Source: Verrucomicrobiaceae bacterium (lineage in GTDB: Bacteria; Verrucomicrobiota; Verrucomicrobiia; Verrucomicrobiales; Verrucomicrobiaceae). From it: DNA of 64,000 nt. Numbering within the stretch: position 1 is the stretch's first letter; each line of letters starts with the position of its first letter. The DNA is taken from contig CANIBP010000034.1 of NCBI GenBank assembly GCA_947466075.1, positions 1 to 64,000 on the forward strand. Direction: 5' to 3'. This document shows, one piece after another, positions 53,373-61,081 of the stretch. The position numbers and the translations under genes are program-made. Below the pieces are notes generated by a model. It worked only from the letters and a program-made list of their open reading frames with translations. It made no database searches and had not been told where the DNA came from.

Positions 53373-54521
53373 TCACGCCAAGCTGCGCAGGAACCTTGTG
53401 AAAAACGCCACACCAGCTTCGAGGTCGGTCACGGCTATGAATTCATCCTTCGTGTGAGCTTGTGCGATGCTGCCGGGGCCGATAGCGATGGCGGGTGTTC
53501 CGGCCACGGCTAAAAATGCCGCGTCGCAGAACCATGGTGCGCCGGTCAAATCGGCTCCGGCGGCGATAAGCTTCTGCACAAAGAGATTCGCGGGATCGGT
53601 GTCGAGATGAAAGGCTTCGCTGGCGACGGCGACACTCGCTGTTTCGTCAATAGGCTGCACGAAATCAGTCAGTAGCGCGAGTGCGCCGCCCGCACGCTGC
53701 AATCCTGGCGTGGTGCGGATGTCCACGCGGAGTTTGCAGGCGCCAGCGACGATGTTGCTGCGCGTGCCGCCTTGGATCATGCCGAGATTGATCGTGCTAA
53801 CGCCGAGCCACTCGTCTGCGCCGCTGGTTTCGGTCAAAAGATCGCGAAACTCGGTATCGAGAGCGGCGACGAGCTTCGCCATCTTCACAATCGCGTTCAC
53901 GCCGAGTTCAGGCGTCGCTCCATGCACCGCAACGCCCGTAGTATGCACATCGGCCCACAGGCAGCCTTTGTGGCGGAAGACAGTCTTCAGGCTCGTCGGT
54001 TCGCCGATGATGGCGAGATCATAGCGCCCGTGATGCTTCGCAAAATGCTGTGAGCCGAGCTGTGCGCTCTCTTCCGACATGAAGCCGGCGAAATGCACCT
54101 CGACAGGCAGTGAAGGAATCTCATGGCGCATTTCGTGCAGAGCCCATAGGAATGCAGCCATTGGTCCTTTAGTGTCGGATGCTCCTCTGCCCCACACTTT
54201 GCCATCACGCAGTTCACCACCGAAAGGATCAATGGTCATGCCACCGACGCTCACGGTGTCGGTGTGTGGCGCAAAAAGTATGCGCGGCTTTGGTTTGCCA
54301 TCAACGCTCGGATTCGTGGGGAACCGCCCAATCACATTCGGCCTGCCAGGCTGCACTTCATCCAGTGTGACTTCTGCACCATTTGCAGCCAAAAAATCAC
54401 CCACAAACTGCGCGCACTTCTCTTCGCCGATGCCATCGGTGCCGGGATCGCCATCGGGATTCACCGACGGGATGCGCACGAGGACCTGGGTGAGTTCGAC
54501 GACGTTCGCAGGAAGAGCCAT
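53373..54521 (-). CDS. M20-family ArgE/DapE-like amidohydrolase
   Basis: A 382-residue metallohydrolase with two zinc ions, like ArgE, DapE and carboxypeptidase G2. Zinc ligands are H in FAPHTDTV, D in GRGASDTKGPMAAF, E-E in FMSEESAQLGSQ, E in IIGEPTSLK and H in IAQAHTKDEF. The dimerisation domain lies at about 180-290. ATG 54521 is chosen because the upstream extension has no conserved sequence. It should remove an acyl or amino acid group from a small substrate; the specificity is not clear. Confidence 0.88.
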   Translation of the reverse strand: MALPANVVELTQVLVRIPSVNPDGDPGTDGIGEEKCAQFVGDFLAANGAEVTLDEVQPGRPNVIGRFPTNPSVDGKPKPRILFAPHTDTVSVGGMTIDPFGGELRDGKVWGRGASDTKGPMAAFLWALHEMRHEIPSLPVEVHFAGFMSEESAQLGSQHFAKHHGRYDLAIIGEPTSLKTVFRHKGCLWADVHTTGVAVHGATPELGVNAIVKMAKLVAALDTEFRDLLTETSGADEWLGVSTINLGMIQGGTRSNIVAGACKLRVDIRTTPGLQRAGGALALLTDFVQPIDETASVAVASEAFHLDTDPANLFVQKLIAAGADLTGAPWFCDAAFLAVAGTPAIAIGPGSIAQAHTKDEFIAVTDLEAGVAFFTRFLRSLA

Positions 54522-54665
54522 GCAGCAGAAAGGCACAGGGGCGAACGAAGCGCAAGCCCGTGCCGGATTTGTCCTGCGGTGCGCGGATTTTGGCAAAGAA
54601 GGCCCTGCGACAGGTTCATTGCTGCATTGTTGTAACCCGTATGCAACTTAGCTCGTTTCACGACC

Positions 54666-55421
54666 ATGCAAATCAACCGCAGCCAGCTCGCATTCATGCT
54701 TCTCAGCATCAGTGGCGCAGTTTTGCATGCCGCCGATCCCGCTGTTCCAGTGGTGATGCCGACGCAGGCGACGGATGGCAAAACGATTTTCCAAACAGTC
54801 TGCGCCCAATGCCATGGCAACAACGGCGAAGGCAAGCTGGAACTCAAATCACCCTCGATCGCAGGAATGCCGTCATGGTATGTGTCCACGCAGTTCAGCA
54901 ACTTTCGCGAAGGCCGCCGCGGTCATGACGCCACCGATCCCCAACCCTTTTTGATGGCCATGATAGCCAAGGTGTTGCAACCCGAGCAGATCAAGGCGGT
55001 GGTGCAGCATGTCGAAAAGTTGCCCCTCGTTGTTCCCACGGGCGACAATCGTGAACTCGCCGACACCAATCTCGCCGAAGGCATGCGATTGTTTCAGGAA
55101 CGCTGCATGGAGTGCCATCGCTACAACGCCAGCGGCGAAATGGCCTTTGGTAGCCCGCCTCTCATCGGTCGGCAGGCTTGGTATCTGGAGGAACAGCTAA
55201 AAAAATACAAATCAGGAAAACGCGGTGCGATCAAGAACGACGTGAACGGCGCCAAGGTGGTGCAGATGACCACGCTCTTCATCGAAGATGATCAAATGCT
55301 ACGTGACGTGGTAGCCTATATTATGACGCTCAATCCCGAAGCCACTGCTTCACCCGAGGAGCAAAAAAAACAGATCATCGAAGGAAGTCCGTTTGAAGCG
55401 GCGAAAACAGCCCAACGCTGA
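54666..55421 (+). CDS. Diheme c-type cytochrome (c4-like)
   Basis: A 251-residue periplasmic cytochrome with a signal peptide (SQLAFMLLSISGAVLHAA). Two heme motifs are seen, C46AQCH50 and C147MECH151, in two similar domains of about 100 residues. Methionines such as M68 in AGMPSWY and M123-region equivalents may be axial ligands. It should carry electrons in the periplasm, possibly for the DUF1501/DUF1549 proteins encoded next to it. It converges on the DUF1501 gene with no gap. Confidence 0.9.
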   Translation: MQINRSQLAFMLLSISGAVLHAADPAVPVVMPTQATDGKTIFQTVCAQCHGNNGEGKLELKSPSIAGMPSWYVSTQFSNFREGRRGHDATDPQPFLMAMIAKVLQPEQIKAVVQHVEKLPLVVPTGDNRELADTNLAEGMRLFQERCMECHRYNASGEMAFGSPPLIGRQAWYLEEQLKKYKSGKRGAIKNDVNGAKVVQMTTLFIEDDQMLRDVVAYIMTLNPEATASPEEQKKQIIEGSPFEAAKTAQR

Positions 55422-56729
55422 TCACACCTTCAATTCACCGACCACTTCGCCTTTGCTCAAAGCCATCGGCCTGCCAATGGGAGTCATGATCTCCTTACTG
55501 TGATCGATCCCGAGAAGATCCTGAATGGTAGCGTGTAAGTCCTCCACAAAGACAGGATGCTCGGGTTCTTTCTTAACCCCTTCGGGATCCGTGGTACCTC
55601 TGACGCGTTCACCGGCGAATCCACCGCCCGCCACGAGCATGCTGAAACCATGCGGCCAGTGGTCGCGGCCACCGACATTGTTGATCTTTGGCGTGCGACC
55701 GAATTCACCGCCGCAGACAACGATGGTGCTTTCCAGCAGACCGAGCTTCTTTAAGTCGCGAATCAACGAGGCATAGGCGGCATCGAGAATTTTCACCTGT
55801 GTGGCTTGGCCTTCGAGATTGTTCGCGTGTGTGTCCCAGCCAGTCAGTGTTACCTCGACGCAGCGAACTCCTGCTTGAATCAAACGCACGGCGGCAAGGC
55901 AGCCGCGACCAAAGGGCGTGTCGCCATACGCATCGAGCTCCTTCGCAGGCACATCTTTGACATTGAAGGCCTTCAGCTGATCAGAGGTCATCATGCTGCG
56001 TGCGCGCTGCATGGAAACCTGATGCAATGTTTTGGTTTGATCGAGATCCGCAGAGCGTCCCTGTGCAAAGGCTCGCTCGACAACCGATAGACTCTCCAAT
56101 CGAAGATCCATGCGTTTGTCATCCACTCGTGCTTTGACATCTGGCACGGTATTTTTCGGGTCATACATCTGAAAGGCATCGTATTGCGCCCCAAAGAAGC
56201 CGCCACGAGCCGGCCACTGGTTCGGCAGGATGGAGATGTGCGTCGGGATCTCAATCTTCGCGTCAGGCAGTTCGTGGCAAACGATGGCGCCGATGCTCGG
56301 ATGAATGAGCGTGGGGTCTGGGCGGTAACCGGTCTTGATGTTGTAAAACGCTCGTTCGTGATCGCCTTCCTTGCTCACCATGGAGCGAATGAGCGAGACG
56401 TCGCCCATCACACTCGCCGTTTGCTCCAGACCTGCGGCAAAATCGACGCCTTTGATCGCTGTTGAGATCGTTTTGACACCTCCGCCGATCTTGGTGGTCG
56501 GATGTGGATCAAAGGTGTCGAGCTGACTGGCCGCACCTCCAAGCCAAAGCAGGATCACCGAGCGCGCCGGCTTGCCTTTGGGTGATTTTTCAGCCTCTAG
56601 AGCAAGTAGATCACTCAGGGGTGTGAGCCAGGAGACTCCAGCAATGGCCGTCGCTCCTTTGAGCAAGGTGCGTCGGTTGATGTGATCGCTGCTGTTGCAG
56701 GCGCAATGCGGATCGCGAGACGTTTTCAT
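55422..56729 (-). CDS. DUF1501 (sulfatase-like) Tat-exported protein
   Basis: A 435-residue DUF1501 protein, second of two in the window. The Tat motif NRRTLLKGATAIAGVSWL starts near residue 18 after a Cys-containing stretch (CACNSSDH). Conserved motifs are LLWLGGAASQLDTFDPHP near residue 62 and VCGGEFGRTPKIN near residue 340, with GRDHWPHGFSMLVAGGGFAGE. It differs from the first copy in lacking the RGGPSH version of the motif. It follows a DUF1549 gene after one base, the normal order. Confidence 0.92.
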   Translation of the reverse strand: MKTSRDPHCACNSSDHINRRTLLKGATAIAGVSWLTPLSDLLALEAEKSPKGKPARSVILLWLGGAASQLDTFDPHPTTKIGGGVKTISTAIKGVDFAAGLEQTASVMGDVSLIRSMVSKEGDHERAFYNIKTGYRPDPTLIHPSIGAIVCHELPDAKIEIPTHISILPNQWPARGGFFGAQYDAFQMYDPKNTVPDVKARVDDKRMDLRLESLSVVERAFAQGRSADLDQTKTLHQVSMQRARSMMTSDQLKAFNVKDVPAKELDAYGDTPFGRGCLAAVRLIQAGVRCVEVTLTGWDTHANNLEGQATQVKILDAAYASLIRDLKKLGLLESTIVVCGGEFGRTPKINNVGGRDHWPHGFSMLVAGGGFAGERVRGTTDPEGVKKEPEHPVFVEDLHATIQDLLGIDHSKEIMTPIGRPMALSKGEVVGELKV

Positions 56730-56730
56730 A

Positions 56731-58389
56731 TCAGTGGTTCCAGGAAAACTCGGTGGCGTTCATGAGTGTCCAAAAAAGATCCGTCATTGCATTGGTGCGC
56801 GAGTTTCCGCTCTTGGCGGAAGTCAGCAGCCCTGCGAAATGGGCTGCTTCTTCGGCGTTCGGCCGACGCGTGAAAATGGATAGATAGGCCGCCTCCACCG
56901 CCATGGCATGGTTCGGTGCCAGCATGCCGATGCGTGTGCTCGCGTTGACCAGCGGATTGTTTTTTGTGTTTTCGCTGATCATGTTGCCATTCATGAGCAG
57001 CAGACGCTGGGGAATCGTGCCGCCAGCATCATCGAAGGTGTCCTCACCGGAGTCTCCGTACCGCTTCACGAAGTTGCCTACATCAATGTCTCGCTTGATG
57101 CGAAAGAGCACATGGGTTTCTGCATCGATCGTGCTCAATGACGACGCCTGAATCACGCTTCCCGCCATCTGCTCCGGCCTCAAACGTGTCAGCGGAAACG
57201 CCGCCCAGCATTTTTCTGCACCTTCCGTGACTGGATGCGATGGGTCAGCCGAATGGCTGGATTGCTGAAACATCCGCGTTGACGCTATGACCCGGATCAA
57301 ACGCTGCAAATCACTTCCGTGAGCGATGAAATCATCCGCGAGTATCTCCAAGCCTTCTGGAAATGGCCCTTCGAGCGGAATGTCATCCACCGGCGCGATC
57401 AGCGGCCGATTAAACAGCAGCGCCCACATGCGATTCACAATCGTTCGCGCAAACGCCTTGTTTTCCTTCGCCGTGACCCAGTTCGCCAGTTTGGCACGAG
57501 GGCTGCCTTGCTGCGGCAGCAGTTCCGGTTTCCACGCTACCATGGCTGGCACGACTTCTTCTTCCGTTTTGCCGAGGTAACGGAATTTGTAGTTCTTCTT
57601 GGGGTCATCACGCAGTCCGTTCAGAGCAAAATCCGTCTGGCCGAAGTAAGCGGCCATTTGGTGGAAATCTGACTGCTTCCACGTGCTACCGAGTTTTCCA
57701 TCGTGGCACTGCACACAATCCATCTGCACGCCAAGAAACGCACGGCTCACACGAGCCGCCAGTTTCGCCTCATCAGGACCTTTCTTGTTCTCATTGGTCA
57801 CCGTGATGAAGTTCACCTCCGGGCTGGTCGTCCACACGCCCTTGGAATCGATCAAGGCACGGGCGATTTGATCGTAAGGGCGATTTTTCTGCAAGGAGTC
57901 GCTCAACCAGTCCACTAACCTGCGGCGGCGATAGATCAAAAACGGGCCATCCTCGATGCCCACATAGACCCGCGCAAGACGCTCTGCCAAGTAGTCGCTC
58001 GTGCGTCGATCCGCGAGCAATTGCGTCAACCACCATTGTGTGGTGTCCACATCCTTCACAGACTCCAAGGCTCGAATCTCTTGCAATGATGGGATGCTAC
58101 CCGTCAGCGCCAACGACAGTCGCCTCACCAGCGTCAGATCATCCGCTTTGGCAGTCGGCTTCAGCTGTTTCTGCTCCCACGACTTCTCAAAGTCCGCGTC
58201 CACACGTTTCGCCGTCTGCAAAATATCATCCAGCTTCTGTTTTGGGAGTCTGAGGGCGTTCGAAACATGGCCCACAGGAGGCCGTAGCAGTTCCAGCACT
58301 CCCCACACGGCTGCTGCGCCGACTCCAGCCAAGATCACGGTATTGCGCAATCGCAGCAGCCAGTTGGGAAAGGTGAGGGTGGAGTTCAT
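56731..58389 (-). CDS. DUF1549/DUF1553 membrane-anchored protein
   Basis: A 552-residue protein with an N-terminal membrane anchor (NTVILAGVGAAAVWGVLELL) instead of a cleavable signal. DUF1549 lies at about 45-250, with the motif MDCVQCHDGKLGSTW, again a CxxCH, and DUF1553 at about 290-540 (KAFARTIVNRMWALLFN). It is shorter than the first copy and lacks the coiled-coil insert. It starts a two-gene operon with the following DUF1501 gene. Its function is not known; association with the neighbouring diheme cytochrome is inferred from position. Confidence 0.9.
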   Translation of the reverse strand: MNSTLTFPNWLLRLRNTVILAGVGAAAVWGVLELLRPPVGHVSNALRLPKQKLDDILQTAKRVDADFEKSWEQKQLKPTAKADDLTLVRRLSLALTGSIPSLQEIRALESVKDVDTTQWWLTQLLADRRTSDYLAERLARVYVGIEDGPFLIYRRRRLVDWLSDSLQKNRPYDQIARALIDSKGVWTTSPEVNFITVTNENKKGPDEAKLAARVSRAFLGVQMDCVQCHDGKLGSTWKQSDFHQMAAYFGQTDFALNGLRDDPKKNYKFRYLGKTEEEVVPAMVAWKPELLPQQGSPRAKLANWVTAKENKAFARTIVNRMWALLFNRPLIAPVDDIPLEGPFPEGLEILADDFIAHGSDLQRLIRVIASTRMFQQSSHSADPSHPVTEGAEKCWAAFPLTRLRPEQMAGSVIQASSLSTIDAETHVLFRIKRDIDVGNFVKRYGDSGEDTFDDAGGTIPQRLLLMNGNMISENTKNNPLVNASTRIGMLAPNHAMAVEAAYLSIFTRRPNAEEAAHFAGLLTSAKSGNSRTNAMTDLFWTLMNATEFSWNH

Positions 58390-58495
58390 GACGATGCGCT
58401 TTGATCCGGCTAGTCTCTAACACTCGGCTCAAGCATCGGTTTCCGCGCAAACTTTGCAACAATCCAAAACCAGACGACTTTCATAGCATCACCTC

Positions 58496-59668
58496 ATGTC
58501 CGAGCCTCCTCCGCTGCCACCACCCATTCCCGGTTCAATCGAAACGGCGCTCGTGGCATCGACTCCGCCGAAACCTGGCTGGCTCCAACGCTGCGCCTCC
58601 GCTTTGAACTGGCTGTTCGGCCTCGCGGCACTCATCGCCCTATTAGCGGTGTGTTCGGTCATTCCGTTGCTGAATTTTCTCAGCCTCGGCTACTTGCTGC
58701 ATGTAAGCGGCACGATTGCGCGTACAGGACGCTTCCGTGATGGCTTCATCGGCGTGCGCAAAGCGGCCGTGCTTGGCAGCATCGCCGCAGGCACCTGGCT
58801 CGTCCTTTGGCCTGCAAGACTCGTCTCCGGCTTCTGGAAAGACGCGGAAATCATTGCCTCTGGCAGTGTCATTTCAAAGGCGTGGTATGTCGGCCTGATT
58901 AGCGTCATCGCGATCACACTGGCGCACATTGCCTGGGCTTGCGTGCGTGGTGGCAAGCTGCGGCATTTCCTCTGGCCGCAGCCTCTGCGTCTCCTGCGCT
59001 GGCTCAAAGCGCCCGGCAAATTCACCCACAGCCAGATCCATGTGACCGACTACTTCCTTAGTCTGCGTCTGCCATTTTACTTCTGGCTCGGCCTGCGTGG
59101 TTTTGTTGGTGCCTTGGCCTGGCTGATTGTTCCCGTCGGCATCCTGCTCGTCGCCACACGCGTGCCTTTGGGTGGATCGATCGTTCTTTCGCTCATCGGC
59201 GGCATCTTGCTTCTGCTTGTGGCCATTCATCTGCCCTTTTTGCAGGCGCATTTTGCTCAAACAGATCGCTTCAGTGCCATGTTCGAGCTGCGCGAAGTGC
59301 GCCGCCTTTTTCTGCGTGCGCCCCTCGCTTTCTGGTTCGCGTTACTCATCACGCTGCTCTTTGCCGTGCCGCTCTACCTGCTGAAGATCGAGCTCACTCC
59401 ACGCGAGCTTGCTTGGCTGCCGAGTTTGCTTTTTGTGATCTTTATCTTTCCTGCACGCATCGTCACTGGGTGGGCCATGAGCCGGGCGCTTCGCAAAGAG
59501 CAGCCGCGCCATTGGTTCCCACGCTGGCTTGCACGCCTTGGCATCGTGCCCATCGGGCTTGCCTACGTTCTCGTCGTCTATCTAACGCCTTATCTTTCGT
59601 GGAACGGTGCGCTTAGCCTGCTCGAACAACACGCTTTCCTCGTCCCTGCTCCGCTCATGGCGCTTTAA
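58496..59668 (+). CDS. Multi-pass membrane protein, unknown function
   Basis: A 390-residue protein with a Pro-rich cytosolic N terminus (PPPLPPPIPGS) and about eight hydrophobic segments (ALNWLFGLAALIALLAVC, VGLISVIAITLAHIAWAC, GFVGALAWLIVPVGILLV, FWFALLITLLFAVPLYLL). It resembles the broad DUF4013-like membrane proteins but no firm family is assigned. No transport or catalytic motif is evident. It precedes the TauE-like gene on the same strand. Confidence 0.72.
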   Translation: MSEPPPLPPPIPGSIETALVASTPPKPGWLQRCASALNWLFGLAALIALLAVCSVIPLLNFLSLGYLLHVSGTIARTGRFRDGFIGVRKAAVLGSIAAGTWLVLWPARLVSGFWKDAEIIASGSVISKAWYVGLISVIAITLAHIAWACVRGGKLRHFLWPQPLRLLRWLKAPGKFTHSQIHVTDYFLSLRLPFYFWLGLRGFVGALAWLIVPVGILLVATRVPLGGSIVLSLIGGILLLLVAIHLPFLQAHFAQTDRFSAMFELREVRRLFLRAPLAFWFALLITLLFAVPLYLLKIELTPRELAWLPSLLFVIFIFPARIVTGWAMSRALRKEQPRHWFPRWLARLGIVPIGLAYVLVVYLTPYLSWNGALSLLEQHAFLVPAPLMAL

Positions 59669-59712
59669 CGAAAATCACTCGTGTGGTGAGTTCGAGCTTG
59701 TTCGCCAATCCG

Positions 59713-59733
59713 CATTCGCCATTCGTCATTCCC
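59713..59733. repeat. Three-unit heptamer tandem before the TauE-like gene
   Basis: CATTCGC-CATTCGT-CATTCCC are three adjacent near-identical units ending two bases before the ATG at 59736. It could influence translation or be a remnant of a spreading intergenic repeat. Confidence 0.55.
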
Positions 59734-59735
59734 AC

Positions 59736-60503
59736 ATGGCCTGGCTCACTGAACACACACTCCTCCCTGGCGACAGCTTTATCCTCTTGCTCGCCTTTCT
59801 CGGAGCGGTGTGCATTGGCCTCTCCAAAGCCGGCCTCTCCGGCACCTCGACGCTGAACGTCGTCCTCATGGCCAAAATTTTCGGCGCGAAGCCCTCCGTC
59901 GGCATTGTGCTGCCACTGCTCATCGTTGCCGACCTCATGGGCTACGTGCTCAATCGCAAAGGTGGCAGTTGGAAGGCCATCATTCCGATGGTGCCGTCCG
60001 CCATCGCTGGCGTCGTGCTCGGCTGGTTCATGTTGGATCAAATCGACAATGCCTCCGCCCGTATTGTCATCGGCTGGCTCATCATCGCCCTGCTCATCTT
60101 CAATCTCGTGCTCAACGCCCGCCGCCAGGACTTCATCGCCCTCACCGAGCACAAAGGCTTCTCGTGGACGATGGGATTCATGGCCGGAGCCGTCACCATG
60201 ATCGCCAACGCCGCCGGTCCCGTGATGACCGTCTATATCCTGTCGCAGCATCTCGAAAAGAAAGACCACCTCGGCGTCTTCAGCCGCTTCTTCCTTTTCA
60301 TCAATCTCTTCAAAGTCCCGTTCAGTGCCGATCTCGGCATCATCAATGCACCGTCGCTCATGACTAATCTGGTGCTCTTTCCAGGCGTCATCTGCGGCAT
60401 CCTACTCGGCTGGCAGATTTTGAAACGCATTCCGCAAAAACCCTTCGAGCTGCTGCTATTCTGGCTCACCGCCTTCGCCGCTGTGTGGTTGATCTGGGGA
60501 TGA
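59736..60503 (+). CDS. TauE/SafE-family membrane permease
   Basis: A 255-residue protein with about eight transmembrane helices of the sulfite exporter TauE/SafE family. Landmarks are LGAVCIGLSKAGLSGTSTLNV near the N terminus, GFMAGAVTMIANAAGPVMTVY in the middle and FPGVICGILLGWQILKRIP near the end. It likely moves an organic or inorganic sulfur anion; the substrate is unknown. The ATG at 59736 is chosen over an upstream frame extension. Three seven-base tandem units sit directly before it. Confidence 0.88.
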   Translation: MAWLTEHTLLPGDSFILLLAFLGAVCIGLSKAGLSGTSTLNVVLMAKIFGAKPSVGIVLPLLIVADLMGYVLNRKGGSWKAIIPMVPSAIAGVVLGWFMLDQIDNASARIVIGWLIIALLIFNLVLNARRQDFIALTEHKGFSWTMGFMAGAVTMIANAAGPVMTVYILSQHLEKKDHLGVFSRFFLFINLFKVPFSADLGIINAPSLMTNLVLFPGVICGILLGWQILKRIPQKPFELLLFWLTAFAAVWLIWG

Positions 60504-60509
60504 GGGCGC

Positions 60510-60851
60510 TCAAGGCCCAGAAATCTCCACCAAATCATCTGCACCATTCAGAAAATCGAGCGCTGTAAGCAAATGTTGAGTCAGGATGGCTTGCAGCGCT
60601 GACTCGGATGTGTTGCCGCATGTCAGCCAGATAATTTTTGGCGGGCTGCCGAGGCGGTTTTGCAAATCGACGAAATCACGGTCCTTGGTGATCACGATGG
60701 CATTCGCGGCGCCTGCTTGCTGGTAAATCTCGTTATCTACCGCGTCACGCAGGCCGAGATCACGTAATGCCGTAGCATTCACACCTAGAAACTGCTGATT
60801 GATCCAACGTGCAAGCCTTGGCGAAAGCTGTGCATCGAGCCATAAGTTCAT
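60510..60851 (-). CDS. DUF5615 PIN-like toxin candidate
   Basis: A 113-residue protein of the DUF5615 (PIN-like) family. Acidic residues at the expected active-site places are D6 in NLWLDAQLSP, the DNEIYQQA helix and DRDFVDLQ after ITKDRDF. PIN-like proteins cleave RNA. Its start overlaps the end of the DUF433 gene by four bases (ATGA), so the antitoxin is made first. This is the usual partner of DUF433 proteins. Confidence 0.82.
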   Translation of the reverse strand: MNLWLDAQLSPRLARWINQQFLGVNATALRDLGLRDAVDNEIYQQAGAANAIVITKDRDFVDLQNRLGSPPKIIWLTCGNTSESALQAILTQHLLTALDFLNGADDLVEISGP

Positions 60852-61075
60852 GCGGCAGCCAGTACAGGATGATCCACACGCTGCCGGGCATAAGCCACAG
60901 CGGCCTTGATGTCATCGGCCTCAAGGTCGGGCATCTCATCGAGAATCTGCGCCTGACTCAGACCGTTGCTGATCAGGTCCAGCAAGTCGGTCACACGAAT
61001 GCGCATCCCGCGAATGCACGGACGTCCGCCGCATTGCTTGGGATTAACCGTGATTCGTTCTTGTAGAGAAGACAT
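60848..61075 (-). CDS. DUF433 antitoxin candidate
   Basis: A 75-residue protein of the DUF433 family, a winged or helix-turn-helix-like fold found as antitoxin of DUF5615. The conserved part is CGGRPCIRGMRIRVTDLL followed by LDLISNGLSQAQILDEMPDLEADDIKAAVAYA. It would bind and neutralise the toxin and may repress the pair's promoter. It diverges from the cytochrome dehydrogenase with only six bases between the start codons. Confidence 0.85.
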   Translation of the reverse strand: MSSLQERITVNPKQCGGRPCIRGMRIRVTDLLDLISNGLSQAQILDEMPDLEADDIKAAVAYARQRVDHPVLAAA

Positions 61076-61081
61076 GGGAGG

